Origin: DASYTH01 sp035762905
Lineage (GTDB): Bacteria > Actinomycetota > Actinomycetes > Mycobacteriales > Pseudonocardiaceae
Assembly (NCBI RefSeq): GCF_035762905.1
Contig: NZ_DASUCC010000032.1
Location: forward strand, 1-64,000
Direction of reading: 5' to 3'
Length of the DNA stretch: 64,000 bases
The translations under genes and the position numbers were made by a program. Shown piece by piece: positions 1-9,576 of this stretch. A model generated the notes under the pieces. The model did not search any database and was not told the origin of the DNA. It worked only from the letters and a program-made list of their open reading frames with translations. Position 1 is the first letter of the stretch, and each line of letters starts with the position of its first letter.

Positions 1-1
1 C

Positions 2-676
2 AACGTCAACCTCAAGATCCTGCTGTTCAACAACCGGATCTACGGCCTGACCAAGGGCCAGTACTCGCCCACCTCCGAGGAGGGCAAGGTCACCAAGTCC
101 ACCCCGATGGGCTCACTGGACCACCCGTTCAACCCGATCTCGCTGGCCCTCGGTGCGGACGCCACGTTCGTCGCCCGCACCCTGGACAACGACCGGGCGC
201 AGCTCACCGAGATCCTCACCGCCGCCGCGCAGCACCGGGGCAGCGCGTTCATCGAGATCTACCAGAACTGCCCGATCTTCAACGACGGCGCGTTCGACGT
301 GCTCAAGGAGGCCGGCGAGAAGGAGCAGCGGCTGATCCCACTGGCGCACGGCGAGCCGATCCGGTTCGGCCCGAGCGGCGAGTACGGCGTGGTGCGCAGC
401 GGGTTCGCCGGGCTCGAGGTGGCTAAGGTGTCCGAGGTCGGCGAGGACGCCCTCGTGGTGCACGACGCCCGCATCGCCGACCCCAGCTATGCGTTCGCCC
501 TGTCCCGACTGTCCACACAGGACCTGTCGCACACGGTAACCGGGATCTTCCGCAACGTCACCCGGGCCACGTACGACGACACCGCACGGGACCAGGTCGA
601 CGCCGCCCGCACCCGCCGGACGGCGGACCTGCAGGGCCTGCTGCGCGGCAAGGACACCTGGACCGTCGCGTCCTGA
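2..676 (+). CDS. korB: 2-oxoglutarate (2-oxoacid):ferredoxin oxidoreductase beta subunit, 3' part
   Basis: The reading frame is open from base 2, so the N-terminal part lies outside the window and 224 residues remain. The visible part begins inside the thiamine-diphosphate-binding region (LLFNNRIYGLTKGQYSP, then TPMGSLDHPFNP), typical of the beta subunit of 2-oxoglutarate:ferredoxin oxidoreductase. KorB works with KorA to turn 2-oxoglutarate and CoA into succinyl-CoA, passing electrons to ferredoxin. KorA would be expected just upstream, out of view. The gene runs convergently to the next gene with only 10 bases between stops. A pyruvate-specific enzyme is possible, but KorB is the usual actinobacterial match. 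Confidence 0.85.
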   Translation, partial: NVNLKILLFNNRIYGLTKGQYSPTSEEGKVTKSTPMGSLDHPFNPISLALGADATFVARTLDNDRAQLTEILTAAAQHRGSAFIEIYQNCPIFNDGAFDVLKEAGEKEQRLIPLAHGEPIRFGPSGEYGVVRSGFAGLEVAKVSEVGEDALVVHDARIADPSYAFALSRLSTQDLSHTVTGIFRNVTRATYDDTARDQVDAARTRRTADLQGLLRGKDTWTVAS

Positions 677-686
677 CGCGCTCCGC

Positions 687-2027
687 TCAGCCGACCGGTC
701 GGAAGCCGACGCGTTCGGCATCGGCCGCGGTGCGGAACCAGACTTCGGCGACGGTGCGGCCGAACTGGGCGGACTCCGGGGTGCAGTAACGCAGCGCGGT
801 GACGCTCGCCTTGATGGTGAACTCCGGGGAGGGCGAGGCGCCGCCGGGCAGCGGCATGGCGGAGCCCGGGCCGAACGGGCCGGGAGGGCTCGGTCGAGAC
901 GGGGCGGGTGCTGGGGTGGACGGCGCGGCCGTCGTCTGTAACTTGCGCGGGGGCGGCGGTAGGGAGTCGTCGCCGCCCTCGGCGGGAACGATCGGCTCGA
1001 ACAGGGCCCGGGTCGGCTCGCCGCCACCGTCGACGGCCGGGGTCGCTGGGGACGAGACCGCCACGCCGAACGGGTGGCGGTGCTGCGGCTTGGCCGGGAT
1101 GCGCTTGGGCAGGGCGGTCGGGGAGCGCTCCGGCTCCACGGCGATGCTGGGCGCGCTGCGGGACGACTCGAACGCGGTGGCCCGACTTGCCCGGCTGGGC
1201 CGCTTCGGCAGCGGCGGCGCGCTCGGCGGCGCCGGAGGTGGTGGGGGTGGCGGCGCGGGGGTGCCGGCGTCCACCGGAATGTCCACTTCGGACGATGCGG
1301 CCAGCACACCGTTGCCGGCGGCGGGCTCGTAGCGGTGCTCCGGCTCGGCGGGCTCGACGACGGTCGGCAGGAACGTGGTCGGATCGGCCGGGGGCTCCCG
1401 GTCCGGCACCGCGTCGTCCGGCCGGGCCTCGCCCAGCCGGTGCGCGGCGCGGGACGGCTGCCCTTCCGGTTCGGGCTCGGGTTCCGGCTCGGCGGCGGGC
1501 TCCTCGGCGCCGTCCAGCCTGCGGATCAGGTCCCGGGAGATCGGGGTGGTCCGCTGCGCGAAGATCGTGCCGCGTTCCTCCTCGTCGTAGTCCTCGTCCT
1601 CATCCCGCAGCGCGTGGGCGGGCTGGGCCGGGCGCCGGTCGTCGAACCAGTCGCTGCACTCCTCCGGCGGGACGGCCGGCTCCGGCTGGCCGGCCGGCAC
1701 GGGCGGCACGGCGGGCAGCGAGGGAGCCGGATCCACCGGATAGGGCGTCGACGGAACGTTCGCCACCCCGGGCAGCGCATAGGCCCGGGTGAGCGTGTCC
1801 GGTCGGATCTCGTCCTCCGGCTCGCTTGGCGGGGCGTCCGGGCGCGCGGACAGCCGCGAACGCTCCGTCGCGGCGCTCACCTTCGCGTCGGCGCGCAGCG
1901 CGGCCAACCGGCTCTCCAGCACGGCGATCCGCCGCCGCACCGGAAGTACCACCAGCACCCAGCAGAGCACCGCGCCGAGCAGGAAGGCCAGCAGGCTCCA
2001 TAACCAGACCTGCCCGAAGATCGGCAT
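687..2027 (-). CDS. Membrane-anchored proline-rich protein with C-terminal 'sunset'-type domain
   Basis: 446 residues. One N-terminal membrane helix (VWLWSLLAFLLGAVLCWVLV) is followed by a short helical stretch, then about 330 low-complexity residues rich in Pro, Glu, Ala and Ser with poly-Pro runs. The C-terminal end (FTIKASVTALRYCTPES, then VAEVWFRTAADAERVGF) resembles the small 'sunset' domain at the ends of many actinobacterial proteins of unknown function. The ATG at 2027 is chosen because AAGGGAG lies 7 bases upstream; the frame also runs to an earlier start at 2054. It follows the polyprenyl diphosphate synthase on the same strand after a 155-base gap in which I see nothing definite. 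Function unknown. Confidence 0.75.
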   Translation of the reverse strand: MPIFGQVWLWSLLAFLLGAVLCWVLVVLPVRRRIAVLESRLAALRADAKVSAATERSRLSARPDAPPSEPEDEIRPDTLTRAYALPGVANVPSTPYPVDPAPSLPAVPPVPAGQPEPAVPPEECSDWFDDRRPAQPAHALRDEDEDYDEEERGTIFAQRTTPISRDLIRRLDGAEEPAAEPEPEPEPEGQPSRAAHRLGEARPDDAVPDREPPADPTTFLPTVVEPAEPEHRYEPAAGNGVLAASSEVDIPVDAGTPAPPPPPPPAPPSAPPLPKRPSRASRATAFESSRSAPSIAVEPERSPTALPKRIPAKPQHRHPFGVAVSSPATPAVDGGGEPTRALFEPIVPAEGGDDSLPPPPRKLQTTAAPSTPAPAPSRPSPPGPFGPGSAMPLPGGASPSPEFTIKASVTALRYCTPESAQFGRTVAEVWFRTAADAERVGFRPVG

Positions 2028-2182
2028 CGCCCAACTCCCTTCAGGGCGCACCACTCGGCACGTCCTTGCGGTACTACGCCGGTGAAAAGGCTACTGCTGG
2101 CGGCCAATCACGCGGCACCGGCACGCCAGTTCACCGACAGGGACACGGTCGGTAGCCAAGGGGCGGGCCACGTCGTGTCGGT

Positions 2183-3199
2183 CTAGCGGGTCCGAGCGAT
2201 CACGTAGCGCGACAGTAGCTCCAGCGCATCGCGAGCCGGACAGGGTGGCAGCATATCCAGCTCGGCATGAGCCCGCGCGGCATAGTCGGCCAGTGTCTGG
2301 GCGGCGCTGGTCAATCCGCCGGAACGGCGCAGCAGGGCCAGCGCCTCGTCGACCGCGGCATCGTCGGTGATCGGCCCGGACAGCAGTTGGCGCAGCCGCC
2401 CGCTCTCCGGCCCGTCCTCGGCGAGCGCGTACAGCATCGGCAGCGTCCGCACGCCCTCGCGCAGGTCGGTGCCCTGGGTCTTGCCGGACTCCGTCGCCGG
2501 CGAGGCGATGTCGATGACGTCGTCGGAGATCTGGAACGCGGTGCCGATGATCTCGCCGTACCGGTGCAGCGCCCGCACCTGCTCGGGCCCGGCGCCGGAG
2601 AACATCCCGCCGTACCGGCCGGCCGTGGCGATCAGCGAGCCGGTCTTCTGCCCGATCACCGACAGGTAGTGCCGCACCGGGTCCTCGCCGTCCCGCGGGC
2701 CGATGGTCTCCCGCATCTGCCCGGTGACCAGCTCCCCCATGGTCTCGGCGATGATCCGGGCCGCGTCGCTGCCGAGGTCGGCGACCAGCCGCGAGGCGTG
2801 GGCGAACAGGAAGTCGCCGGTCAGGATGGCGATCGTGTTGTCCCAGCGGGCATTCACGCTCACCTCGCCGCGCCGCATGGTCGCCTCGTCCATCACGTCG
2901 TCGTGGTAGAGCGTGGCCAGGTGCACCATCTCGACCGCGGTGGCCGCGGTGATCACGGCATCGGTGTTGCCACCGGCGAACTGCGCCGACAGCAGGGTGA
3001 ACAGCGGCCGGAACCGCTTGCCGCCGGCCTTGACCAGGTGCATCGCCGCCTGGTTGACGAAGTCGACGTCGCTGTGCGCGACGGTCAACAACAGATCCTC
3101 GACCCGAGCCAGCCCCCCGGTCACCGCGTCGAGCAGTGCCGGGTCCGCGTTGTCCAGCCCGAGTGCGGCGGGCAGGGAAGCTGCCGTCTGGTTGGCCAC
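2183..3199 (-). CDS. Polyprenyl (heptaprenyl-type) diphosphate synthase
   Basis: 338 residues, normal for a trans-prenyltransferase. The first aspartate-rich motif is in LATLYHDDVMDEATMRRG and the second in FQISDDVIDIAS; both bind the diphosphate-magnesium clusters of the allylic substrate and isopentenyl diphosphate. The GGKRFRPLFTLLSAQF segment near residue 65 is also typical. The enzyme elongates prenyl diphosphates, most probably to the side-chain precursor of menaquinone. It lies 68 bases downstream of nuoN on the same strand, so it may be read with the NDH-1 operon whose electron acceptor is menaquinone. Chain length cannot be set from sequence alone; GrcC/HepT-type is the best label. 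Confidence 0.9.
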   Translation of the reverse strand: MANQTAASLPAALGLDNADPALLDAVTGGLARVEDLLLTVAHSDVDFVNQAAMHLVKAGGKRFRPLFTLLSAQFAGGNTDAVITAATAVEMVHLATLYHDDVMDEATMRRGEVSVNARWDNTIAILTGDFLFAHASRLVADLGSDAARIIAETMGELVTGQMRETIGPRDGEDPVRHYLSVIGQKTGSLIATAGRYGGMFSGAGPEQVRALHRYGEIIGTAFQISDDVIDIASPATESGKTQGTDLREGVRTLPMLYALAEDGPESGRLRQLLSGPITDDAAVDEALALLRRSGGLTSAAQTLADYAARAHAELDMLPPCPARDALELLSRYVIARTR

Positions 3200-3267
3200 C
3201 CATGGAGCGTAACGGGCGGGCCGATCCGCCGTTCTACCTGTGTAACGGGGTTCTCACCGCGGATCGG

Positions 3268-4869
3268 TTAGCGCAACGCGAAATTGCCGGCGTTGGCCCA
3301 GTCGAGGGCGAATGCCGGCGCGATCCCGAGCAGCAGGGTCACCAGCACGCCCAACGTGATCGCCGCCGTGGTGAACGCGCCGGGCACGGTGACGGTCGGG
3401 CCGTCGGTCGCCGGCTCGCTGAAGTACATCAGCACGATCACCCGCAGGTAGAAGAAGGCCGCGACGGCGCTGGCCACCAGCGCGATCACCACGAGCACCT
3501 CCATCCCCTCCGCGAACGCCGCCGAGAACACCACGAACTTGCCGATGAACCCACTGGTCAGCGGCAATCCGGCGAGAGCGAGCAGCAGGAACGCGAACAC
3601 CGCGGCGACCAGCGGCGAGCGCTTGGCCAGCCCGGCCCACTGGGACAGGTGCGTGGCCTCGCCGTCGGCGTCGCGCACCAGGCTGATCACGCCGAACGTG
3701 GCCAGCGTGGTGAAACCGTAGGTGAGCAGGTAGAACAGCGTGCTGGACAGGCCATCCGGGGTGAGCACGACCGCGCCGATGAGCAGGAACCCGGCGTGCG
3801 CGATCGACGAGTAGGCGATCATCCGCTTGATGTCGGTCTGGGTCAGCCCGAGCACCGCGCCGATCACCATGGAGATCACCGCGATCGCCCACAGCACGCC
3901 CCGCCACTCCCAGTTGGTCGACTCGAAGCCGACCGCGAGCACCCGCAGGATCCCGCCGAACGCGGCCACCTTGGTGCAGGCGGCCATGAACGCGGTCACC
4001 GGGGTCGGCGCGCCCTGGTAGACGTCCGGCGTCCAGGTGTGGAACGGGCCGACCGAACCCTTGAACAGCAGGCCGACCACGAGCAGGCCGAACCCGCCGA
4101 ACAGCAACGTGTCCGAGCGGTCGGTGCCGGCCGCCGCGTTGGAGATGTCGGACAGCCGCACCGAACCGGCGTAGCCGTACAGCAGCGCCAGGCCGTACAG
4201 GAAGAACGCCGAGGCGAACGCGCCGAGCAGGAAGTACTTGACCGCCGCCTCCTGGGACAGCAGCCGGCGCCGCCGGGCCAGCCCCGCCATCAGGTACAGC
4301 GGCAGGCTCAGCACCTCGAGCGCGATGAACATGGTGAGCAGGTCGTTGGCCGCGCAGAAGATCATCATGCCGCCGAGCGAGAACAGCATCAGCGGGAAGA
4401 CCTCGGTCTGCATCTGGAACCGGACGGCCTCGGTGCGGTGCGGCGTGGCGCCGAGGCGCTGCTCGCGGTCCTGCACCGTGCCGGGCCGGATGGCCGCGTT
4501 GGCCACCAGCGCGCCACCCGGCTCGACCGAGCGGTCGGCGATGAGCAGCACCGCTCCGACCGACAGCGCCAGCAGCGTGCCCCACAGGAACAGTGCCGGC
4601 CGGTCCACGGCCAGCGCGCTGGCCAGCGTGACCTCGCCCTCGGCCGGGGCGTCGGTGACGTAGGTCGCCAGCGCCACGCCGGCCGCGGCGATCGCCACCA
4701 GGGTGAGCCCGACCTGCCAGCCCCACCGCTGGTGGCGGGGCAGGAACGCCTCGAACAGCACGCCGATGCAGGCCGCGCCGAGCACGATCAACACCGGCAT
4801 GATCGCCGAGTAGTTGATCGCCGGCAGAGCCTCCTTGGCCGGCTGGACCAGGGTCAGCAGCTGCGCCAC
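3268..4869 (-). CDS. nuoN: NADH-quinone oxidoreductase subunit N
   Basis: 533 residues with a GTG start, about 14 predicted membrane helices. It is one of three antiporter-like proton-pumping subunits of complex I. The conserved segment VGPFHTWTPDVYQGAPTPVTAFMA (around residue 265) with its lysine and histidine residues, and DIKRMIAYSSIAHAGFLLIG further on, mark the family. It is last in the nuo operon and starts one base after the nuoM stop, so translation is probably coupled. An extended hydrophilic loop near residue 135 (EQRLGATPHRTEAVRFQ) is common in actinobacterial NuoN. Confidence 0.97.
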   Translation of the reverse strand: MAQLLTLVQPAKEALPAINYSAIMPVLIVLGAACIGVLFEAFLPRHQRWGWQVGLTLVAIAAAGVALATYVTDAPAEGEVTLASALAVDRPALFLWGTLLALSVGAVLLIADRSVEPGGALVANAAIRPGTVQDREQRLGATPHRTEAVRFQMQTEVFPLMLFSLGGMMIFCAANDLLTMFIALEVLSLPLYLMAGLARRRRLLSQEAAVKYFLLGAFASAFFLYGLALLYGYAGSVRLSDISNAAAGTDRSDTLLFGGFGLLVVGLLFKGSVGPFHTWTPDVYQGAPTPVTAFMAACTKVAAFGGILRVLAVGFESTNWEWRGVLWAIAVISMVIGAVLGLTQTDIKRMIAYSSIAHAGFLLIGAVVLTPDGLSSTLFYLLTYGFTTLATFGVISLVRDADGEATHLSQWAGLAKRSPLVAAVFAFLLLALAGLPLTSGFIGKFVVFSAAFAEGMEVLVVIALVASAVAAFFYLRVIVLMYFSEPATDGPTVTVPGAFTTAAITLGVLVTLLLGIAPAFALDWANAGNFALR

Positions 4870-4870
4870 C

Positions 4871-6457
4871 TCAGTTCCCTTCCACCGGGTCGGACAGTTG
4901 GACGGATTCCATCGTCTTCTCCACTGACGGCGTGATCACATCGAGGACCGGCTTGGGATAGAAGCCGATGCCGATGATCAGGACGACAAGCGGGATCAGG
5001 ACGGCCTTCTCCCGGCCGTCCAGGTCCGGCAGCGCGCGCCGGCCGGTGGCGGTTTCCGGATCGGCCACCGCGCCCGGGCCGGACATCGCGCCGAGCAGGG
5101 CGTTGCCGCGCACCGGGCCGTGCATCACCCGCTGGTAGAACCAGAGCACGTAGAGCGCGGCCATGATCATGCCGATCGTGGCCAGGATCGTGTACACCGG
5201 CTCGCGCGGATAGGAGCCGATCAGCACCAGGAACTCGCTGATGAACGAGTTGGTGCCGGGCAGCGAGAGCGTGGTCAGCCCGGCCAGCAGCAACATCCCG
5301 CCGAGCAGCGGGGTCACCGCGAACATCCCGCCGTAGTCGGCGATCTGCGTCGAGCCGCCCCTGGCGATCACCATGCCGATCACCAGGATCAGCATCCCGG
5401 TCGCGATGCTGTGGTTGACCATGTAGGACACCGAGCCGACCTGGGACTGCGAGCTGAACGCGAAGATCCCGAGCGCGATGAATCCGAAGTGGGCGATCGA
5501 GACGTAGGCGATGAACCGCTTCATGTCCCGCTGCCCGGTGGCCAGCAATGCTCCATAGAGGACACCCGCGACGGCGAGCACCAGCACCAGCGGCGTCAGG
5601 GTCTTGCTGGCATCCGGGAACATCGGCAGCAGGTAGCGCAGGAAGCCGAACGTGCCGACCTTGTCCAGGATGCCGACCAGCAGCACCGTCACCACGATCG
5701 GCGACTCGGCGGCCGCGTCCGGCAGCCAGGTGTGCAGCGGCACCAGCGGCGCCTTGACCGCGAAGGCCAGGAAGAAGCCGAGGAACAGCCAGATCTGGTT
5801 GGTGAGCGGCGCGTCGCTGACCACCTGGACCAGGGTCGGCCAGTCGAACGTGCCCTGGCCCAGTTCCTCGGCGGCCATCACGTAGCACCCGATCGCCGAG
5901 GCCAGCATGATCAGGCCGCCGAGGAACGAGTACAGGAAGAACTTGACCGCCGCGTACTGCCGGCGAGCACCGCCGTAGGAGCCGATCAGGAAGTACATCG
6001 GCACCAGCATCAGCTCGAACAGCACGTAGAACACGAACACGTCGGTGGCGGCGAACACGCCGATGGTGAGCGCCTGCTCGACCAGGATCAGGGCGAGGAA
6101 CCCGCCGGCCGAGCGGCCCTCGGGCAGCTTGTCCACCCAGCTGGCGCCGATCAGCAGCGGCACCAGCAGCGCGATGATCGCGATCATGACCAGCGCGATG
6201 CCGTCCACCCCGAAGGACAGGTGCACGCCGAAGGCCGGGATCCAGTCGACCGAGAAGTGCAGCTGCAGCCGCGCCTCCGCGCCCGGCTCGTAGGCGAACC
6301 AGGCAAGCATCGCGAGCACGAACTCGCCGAGGGAGAACAGCAGGGCGGTCTGCTTGGCCAGCCGGGCGTTGTCCCGCAGGAACGCGACGACCAGCGCGCC
6401 GGCCACGGGCACGAGCAGCAGCAGGACCAGCAGCACCGATCCGGACGAGGAGGTCAT
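4871..6457 (-). CDS. nuoM: NADH-quinone oxidoreductase subunit M
   Basis: 528 residues, membrane antiporter-like subunit of complex I. Conserved segments are KVGTFGFLRYLLPMFPDA, KAPLVPLHTWLPDAAAESP and DMKRFIAYVSIAHFGFI, holding the lysine and histidine residues of the proton channel. The start MTSSSGS at 6457 is chosen because its ATG overlaps the nuoL stop by four bases (ATGA); the frame stays open further upstream but only inside nuoL. A hydrophilic insertion near residue 450 (after MHGPVRGN) is longer than in E. coli NuoM. It is followed after one base by nuoN. Confidence 0.97.
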   Translation of the reverse strand: MTSSSGSVLLVLLLLVPVAGALVVAFLRDNARLAKQTALLFSLGEFVLAMLAWFAYEPGAEARLQLHFSVDWIPAFGVHLSFGVDGIALVMIAIIALLVPLLIGASWVDKLPEGRSAGGFLALILVEQALTIGVFAATDVFVFYVLFELMLVPMYFLIGSYGGARRQYAAVKFFLYSFLGGLIMLASAIGCYVMAAEELGQGTFDWPTLVQVVSDAPLTNQIWLFLGFFLAFAVKAPLVPLHTWLPDAAAESPIVVTVLLVGILDKVGTFGFLRYLLPMFPDASKTLTPLVLVLAVAGVLYGALLATGQRDMKRFIAYVSIAHFGFIALGIFAFSSQSQVGSVSYMVNHSIATGMLILVIGMVIARGGSTQIADYGGMFAVTPLLGGMLLLAGLTTLSLPGTNSFISEFLVLIGSYPREPVYTILATIGMIMAALYVLWFYQRVMHGPVRGNALLGAMSGPGAVADPETATGRRALPDLDGREKAVLIPLVVLIIGIGFYPKPVLDVITPSVEKTMESVQLSDPVEGN

Positions 6458-8427
6458 GCGAACCTCACCGCAAGCAGAGCCGCAACCACGAGGACCGAAC
6501 CTCCGAGCATGGTCAGCGCATAGGAGCGCACGAAACCGGTCTGCAGCCGGCGCAATCGGCCGGAGGTGCCGCCGAACGCCGCGGCGATGCCGTTCACCAT
6601 CCCGTCGACACCCTTGTTGTCCACGAAGACCAGCGCCCTGGTCAGCCAGGTGCCGGGCTTGGCCACCAGCGTCTCGTTGAGCGCGTTGCCGTACAGGTCG
6701 CTGCGGGCCGCCCGGACCACCGCGGACACCGGCTCCGGCCGCACCACCGGAACCGCCTTGCGGCCGACGAACAGCCACGCGGCGAGCGCGCCGACCAGCA
6801 TCAGCCCGATCGACAGCACCAGCAGAACCCCGTGCGACAGCACGGTTTCGCCGCCCTCGGCCAGCTCACCGAGGGACGGCTCCAGCCAGCTCGCCAGCCG
6901 GCCGCCGGAGGCGAAGAAGGCGCCCGCGCCGATCGAACCGACCGCCAGGATGATCATCGGCACGGTCATCACCGCCGGCGACTCGTGCGGGTGATAGTCC
7001 TCGCCCTCCTCGGATTTCAGCTTCTCCCAGCGTTTCTCACCGAAGAACGTCATCAGCATCAGCCGGGTCATGTAGAAGGCGGTCAGCGCGACACCGAGCA
7101 TCGCGGCACCGCCGAGCACCCAGGCCCGCCAGGGCTCCTGCTGGGCGAACGCGGCCTCGATGATCGCGTCCTTGGAGAAGTAGCCGGACAGGAACGGGAA
7201 CCCGATCAGCGCCAGGTAGCCGAGCCCGAACGTGACGAAGGTGACCGGCATGATCCGCCACAGCCCGCCGTAGTGCCGCATGTCCACGTCGTCGTTCATG
7301 GCGTGCATGACCGACCCGGCGCCGAGGAACAGCCCGGCCTTGAAGAAGCCGTGCGTGAACAGGTGCGCGATGCCCAGCGCGTAGCCGGCCGGGCCGAGGC
7401 CGACGGCCAGCATCATGTAGCCGATCTGGCTGACCGTGGAGTACGCCAGCACCTTCTTGATGTCGTCGTAGGCGCACCCGATGACCGACCCGATCAGCAG
7501 CGTGATCGCGCCGATCAGGGCCACGGCCAGCCGGCCGTCCGGGGTCAGGTCGTAGATCGGGTTCGACCGGGCGATCAGGTAGACCCCGGCGGTGACCATG
7601 GTCGCGGCGTGGATCAGGGCGGAGACCGGGGTCGGGCCCTCCATCGCGTCCGGCAACCAGGCCTGCAGCGGGAACTGGCCGGACTTGCCGCACGCGCCGA
7701 GCAGCAGGAGCAGGGCGACGGCCAGTAGCGTGGCCGAGTCGAGCTGGCCGACGCCGGCGAACACCTCGGTGTACTGGGTACTGCCCAGCTTGGACCACAG
7801 GATGAAGATGGCCAGCGCGAGCCCGACATCGCCGACCCGGTTCATCAGGAACGCCTTCTTGGCCGCGGTCGCGGCGGACGGGCGCTCGGTGTACCAGCCG
7901 ATCAGCAGGTACGAGGCCAGACCGACGCCCTCCCAGCCGAGGTAGAGCGTCACGAACCCGTTGCCGAGCACCAGAAGCAGCATGGCGGCGGCGAACAGGT
8001 TGAAGTAGGCGAAGAACCGGCGGCGGTTTCGGTCGGCGGCCATGTAGCCGACCGAGTAGATGTGGATCAGCCCGCCCACCCCGGTGATCAGCAGCGCGAA
8101 GCTGATCGACAGCGGGTCCACCCGGAGTCCGAAGTCGATCTGCAGCGCGTTGACCGGGATCCAGGCGAACAGGTGGACCTCGCTGACCCGCTCGACGGCG
8201 GGCCTGCCGATGGTGTCGAACAGCAGGACCAGGGCGTAGACCAGCGCGCCGAGGATCGTCGCGCAGCCGAGCAGGTGCCCCCAGCGGTCGGTTCGCCGGC
8301 CACCGACGAACAGCACCACCGCGCCGAGCGCGGGCAGGGCGAGCAGCAGCCAGGCGGCGCTGGCGACCCCGGTGGCCTGCTGCACCTGTTCCTGTGCCGC
8401 GACGGCCAGGGTTGCGGTTCCCGTCAC
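6454..8427 (-). CDS. nuoL: NADH-quinone oxidoreductase subunit L
   Basis: 657 residues, GTG start. It is the largest membrane antiporter-like subunit at the distal end of complex I, with the long C-terminal amphipathic helix that runs along the membrane arm. Conserved pieces include LGWEGVGLASYLLIG, GKSGQFPLQAWLPDAMEGPTPVSALIHAATM (around residues 230-260) and DIKKVLAYSTVSQIGYMML. It starts ten bases after the nuoK stop and overlaps nuoM by four bases. Length and motifs are normal, with no sign of damage. Confidence 0.97.
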   Translation of the reverse strand: MTGTATLAVAAQEQVQQATGVASAAWLLLALPALGAVVLFVGGRRTDRWGHLLGCATILGALVYALVLLFDTIGRPAVERVSEVHLFAWIPVNALQIDFGLRVDPLSISFALLITGVGGLIHIYSVGYMAADRNRRRFFAYFNLFAAAMLLLVLGNGFVTLYLGWEGVGLASYLLIGWYTERPSAATAAKKAFLMNRVGDVGLALAIFILWSKLGSTQYTEVFAGVGQLDSATLLAVALLLLLGACGKSGQFPLQAWLPDAMEGPTPVSALIHAATMVTAGVYLIARSNPIYDLTPDGRLAVALIGAITLLIGSVIGCAYDDIKKVLAYSTVSQIGYMMLAVGLGPAGYALGIAHLFTHGFFKAGLFLGAGSVMHAMNDDVDMRHYGGLWRIMPVTFVTFGLGYLALIGFPFLSGYFSKDAIIEAAFAQQEPWRAWVLGGAAMLGVALTAFYMTRLMLMTFFGEKRWEKLKSEEGEDYHPHESPAVMTVPMIILAVGSIGAGAFFASGGRLASWLEPSLGELAEGGETVLSHGVLLVLSIGLMLVGALAAWLFVGRKAVPVVRPEPVSAVVRAARSDLYGNALNETLVAKPGTWLTRALVFVDNKGVDGMVNGIAAAFGGTSGRLRRLQTGFVRSYALTMLGGSVLVVAALLAVRFA

Positions 8428-8437
8428 CGATGTCCCC

Positions 8438-8737
8438 TTAGTACTTCAGCAGATTGGCGTCGTCCACAGAGGACGAACGACGGGTACGGAAGATGGACAT
8501 GATGATGGCGAGGCCCACAACGACCTCGGCGGCGGCCACCACCATCACGAAGAACGCCATCACCTGGCCGTCGAGCGAACCGTTGATCCGGGCGAACGTG
8601 ACCAGGGTGAGGTTGACCGCGTTCAGCATCAGCTCGATGCACATGAACACGACGATGGCGTTGCGCCGCACCAGAACCCCGACCGCGCCGATGGTGAACA
8701 GCAGCGCGGACAGCAGCAGGTAGTAGGTCGCCGTCAT
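8438..8737 (-). CDS. nuoK: NADH-quinone oxidoreductase subunit K
   Basis: 99 residues with three membrane helices, the normal size for NuoK. The helix-2 segment IVVFMCIELMLNAVNLTLV carries the conserved membrane glutamate used in proton translocation, and a second acidic residue sits in VVVAAAEVVVGLAII. The ATG at 8737 overlaps the nuoJ stop by four bases, which fixes the start even though the open frame runs further upstream inside nuoJ. Confidence 0.97.
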   Translation of the reverse strand: MTATYYLLLSALLFTIGAVGVLVRRNAIVVFMCIELMLNAVNLTLVTFARINGSLDGQVMAFFVMVVAAAEVVVGLAIIMSIFRTRRSSSVDDANLLKY

Positions 8738-9576
8738 GATTTGTCCTCCTGGGCCTCGGAAGCGACCAGGGCGTGGGCGTCCGGGGTCGGGGCGGTGCCG
8801 GCGACCGCCGCGCGCTCCTCGACGAACTGCTCGGCCGCGGTCGCCTCGATGATCCCGGACAGCGACTCCGGCGCCACCGAGCCGTCCGGCAGCAGGGCGG
8901 GGGTGGCCACCGAGTTGGCGGTGGCGAACACGCCGGGACCGGGCAGCGGCGACGGGCGGTCGTGCTCGCCCCGGAACCGGGCGATGACCAGTTCCTTCTG
9001 GGTGCGCCGGCCGCGCGTGTGCCGATCCACGTAGCCGAGCACCATGCCGCCGACCGCCGCGGTGATCAGCAGGGCGGAGGTGAGCTCGAAGGCGAACAGG
9101 TAGTCGGTGAACAGCAGCCGGCCGATGTTGTAGACGTTGCCCCGCCCGGCATTGGCCTCCGGGGTGGCCAGGCCCAACGGGGTGACCAGGGTGATGCCCC
9201 GGGCGACCACGCCGACCACCAGCCCGGCCAGCCCGACGCCGAGGATCGCCGCCCACAGCCGCTGGCCACGCAGCACTTCGACCACCGAGTCGGAGGAGTC
9301 CCGGCCGACCAGCATCAGCACGAACAGGAACAGCATCATGATCGCGCCGGTGTAGACGATGATCTGGACGAAGCCCAGGAACGCCGCCTGCTGCACCAGG
9401 TACAGCACGCCGAGGCTGAACATGGTGAGCACCAGGAACAGCGCGGAGTGCACGGCGTTGCGCGCGAAGATCATGCCCAACCCGCCGCCGAGCGCCAGCG
9501 GTCCGAGCACCCAGAACGCGATCGCCTCGCCGGTGGAGGCCTCGACCGCGGTCTGCGCGAGAAGTACCGCGCTCAC
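8734..9576 (-). CDS. nuoJ: NADH-quinone oxidoreductase subunit J
   Basis: 280 residues. Five membrane helices occupy the first 190 residues (for example FWVLGPLALGGGLGMIFARN and FVQIIVYTGAIMMLFLFVLM, the latter the helix with the pi-bulge motif GAIMML). A hydrophilic tail of about 90 residues follows that E. coli NuoJ lacks; such tails are common in actinobacteria. The GTG start at 9576 overlaps the nuoI stop (GTGA), which is the reason for choosing it over longer frames. NuoJ links the quinone site to the membrane proton channels. Confidence 0.95.
   Translation of the reverse strand: MSAVLLAQTAVEASTGEAIAFWVLGPLALGGGLGMIFARNAVHSALFLVLTMFSLGVLYLVQQAAFLGFVQIIVYTGAIMMLFLFVLMLVGRDSSDSVVEVLRGQRLWAAILGVGLAGLVVGVVARGITLVTPLGLATPEANAGRGNVYNIGRLLFTDYLFAFELTSALLITAAVGGMVLGYVDRHTRGRRTQKELVIARFRGEHDRPSPLPGPGVFATANSVATPALLPDGSVAPESLSGIIEATAAEQFVEERAAVAGTAPTPDAHALVASEAQEDKS

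Noticed and set aside
3136..4935. Long plus-strand open frame across nuoN
   Set aside because: Antisense to a certain nuo gene, His/Gln/Arg-rich translation, no domain; a high-GC artefact like the similar frames at 5120-6523 and 58216-61695.
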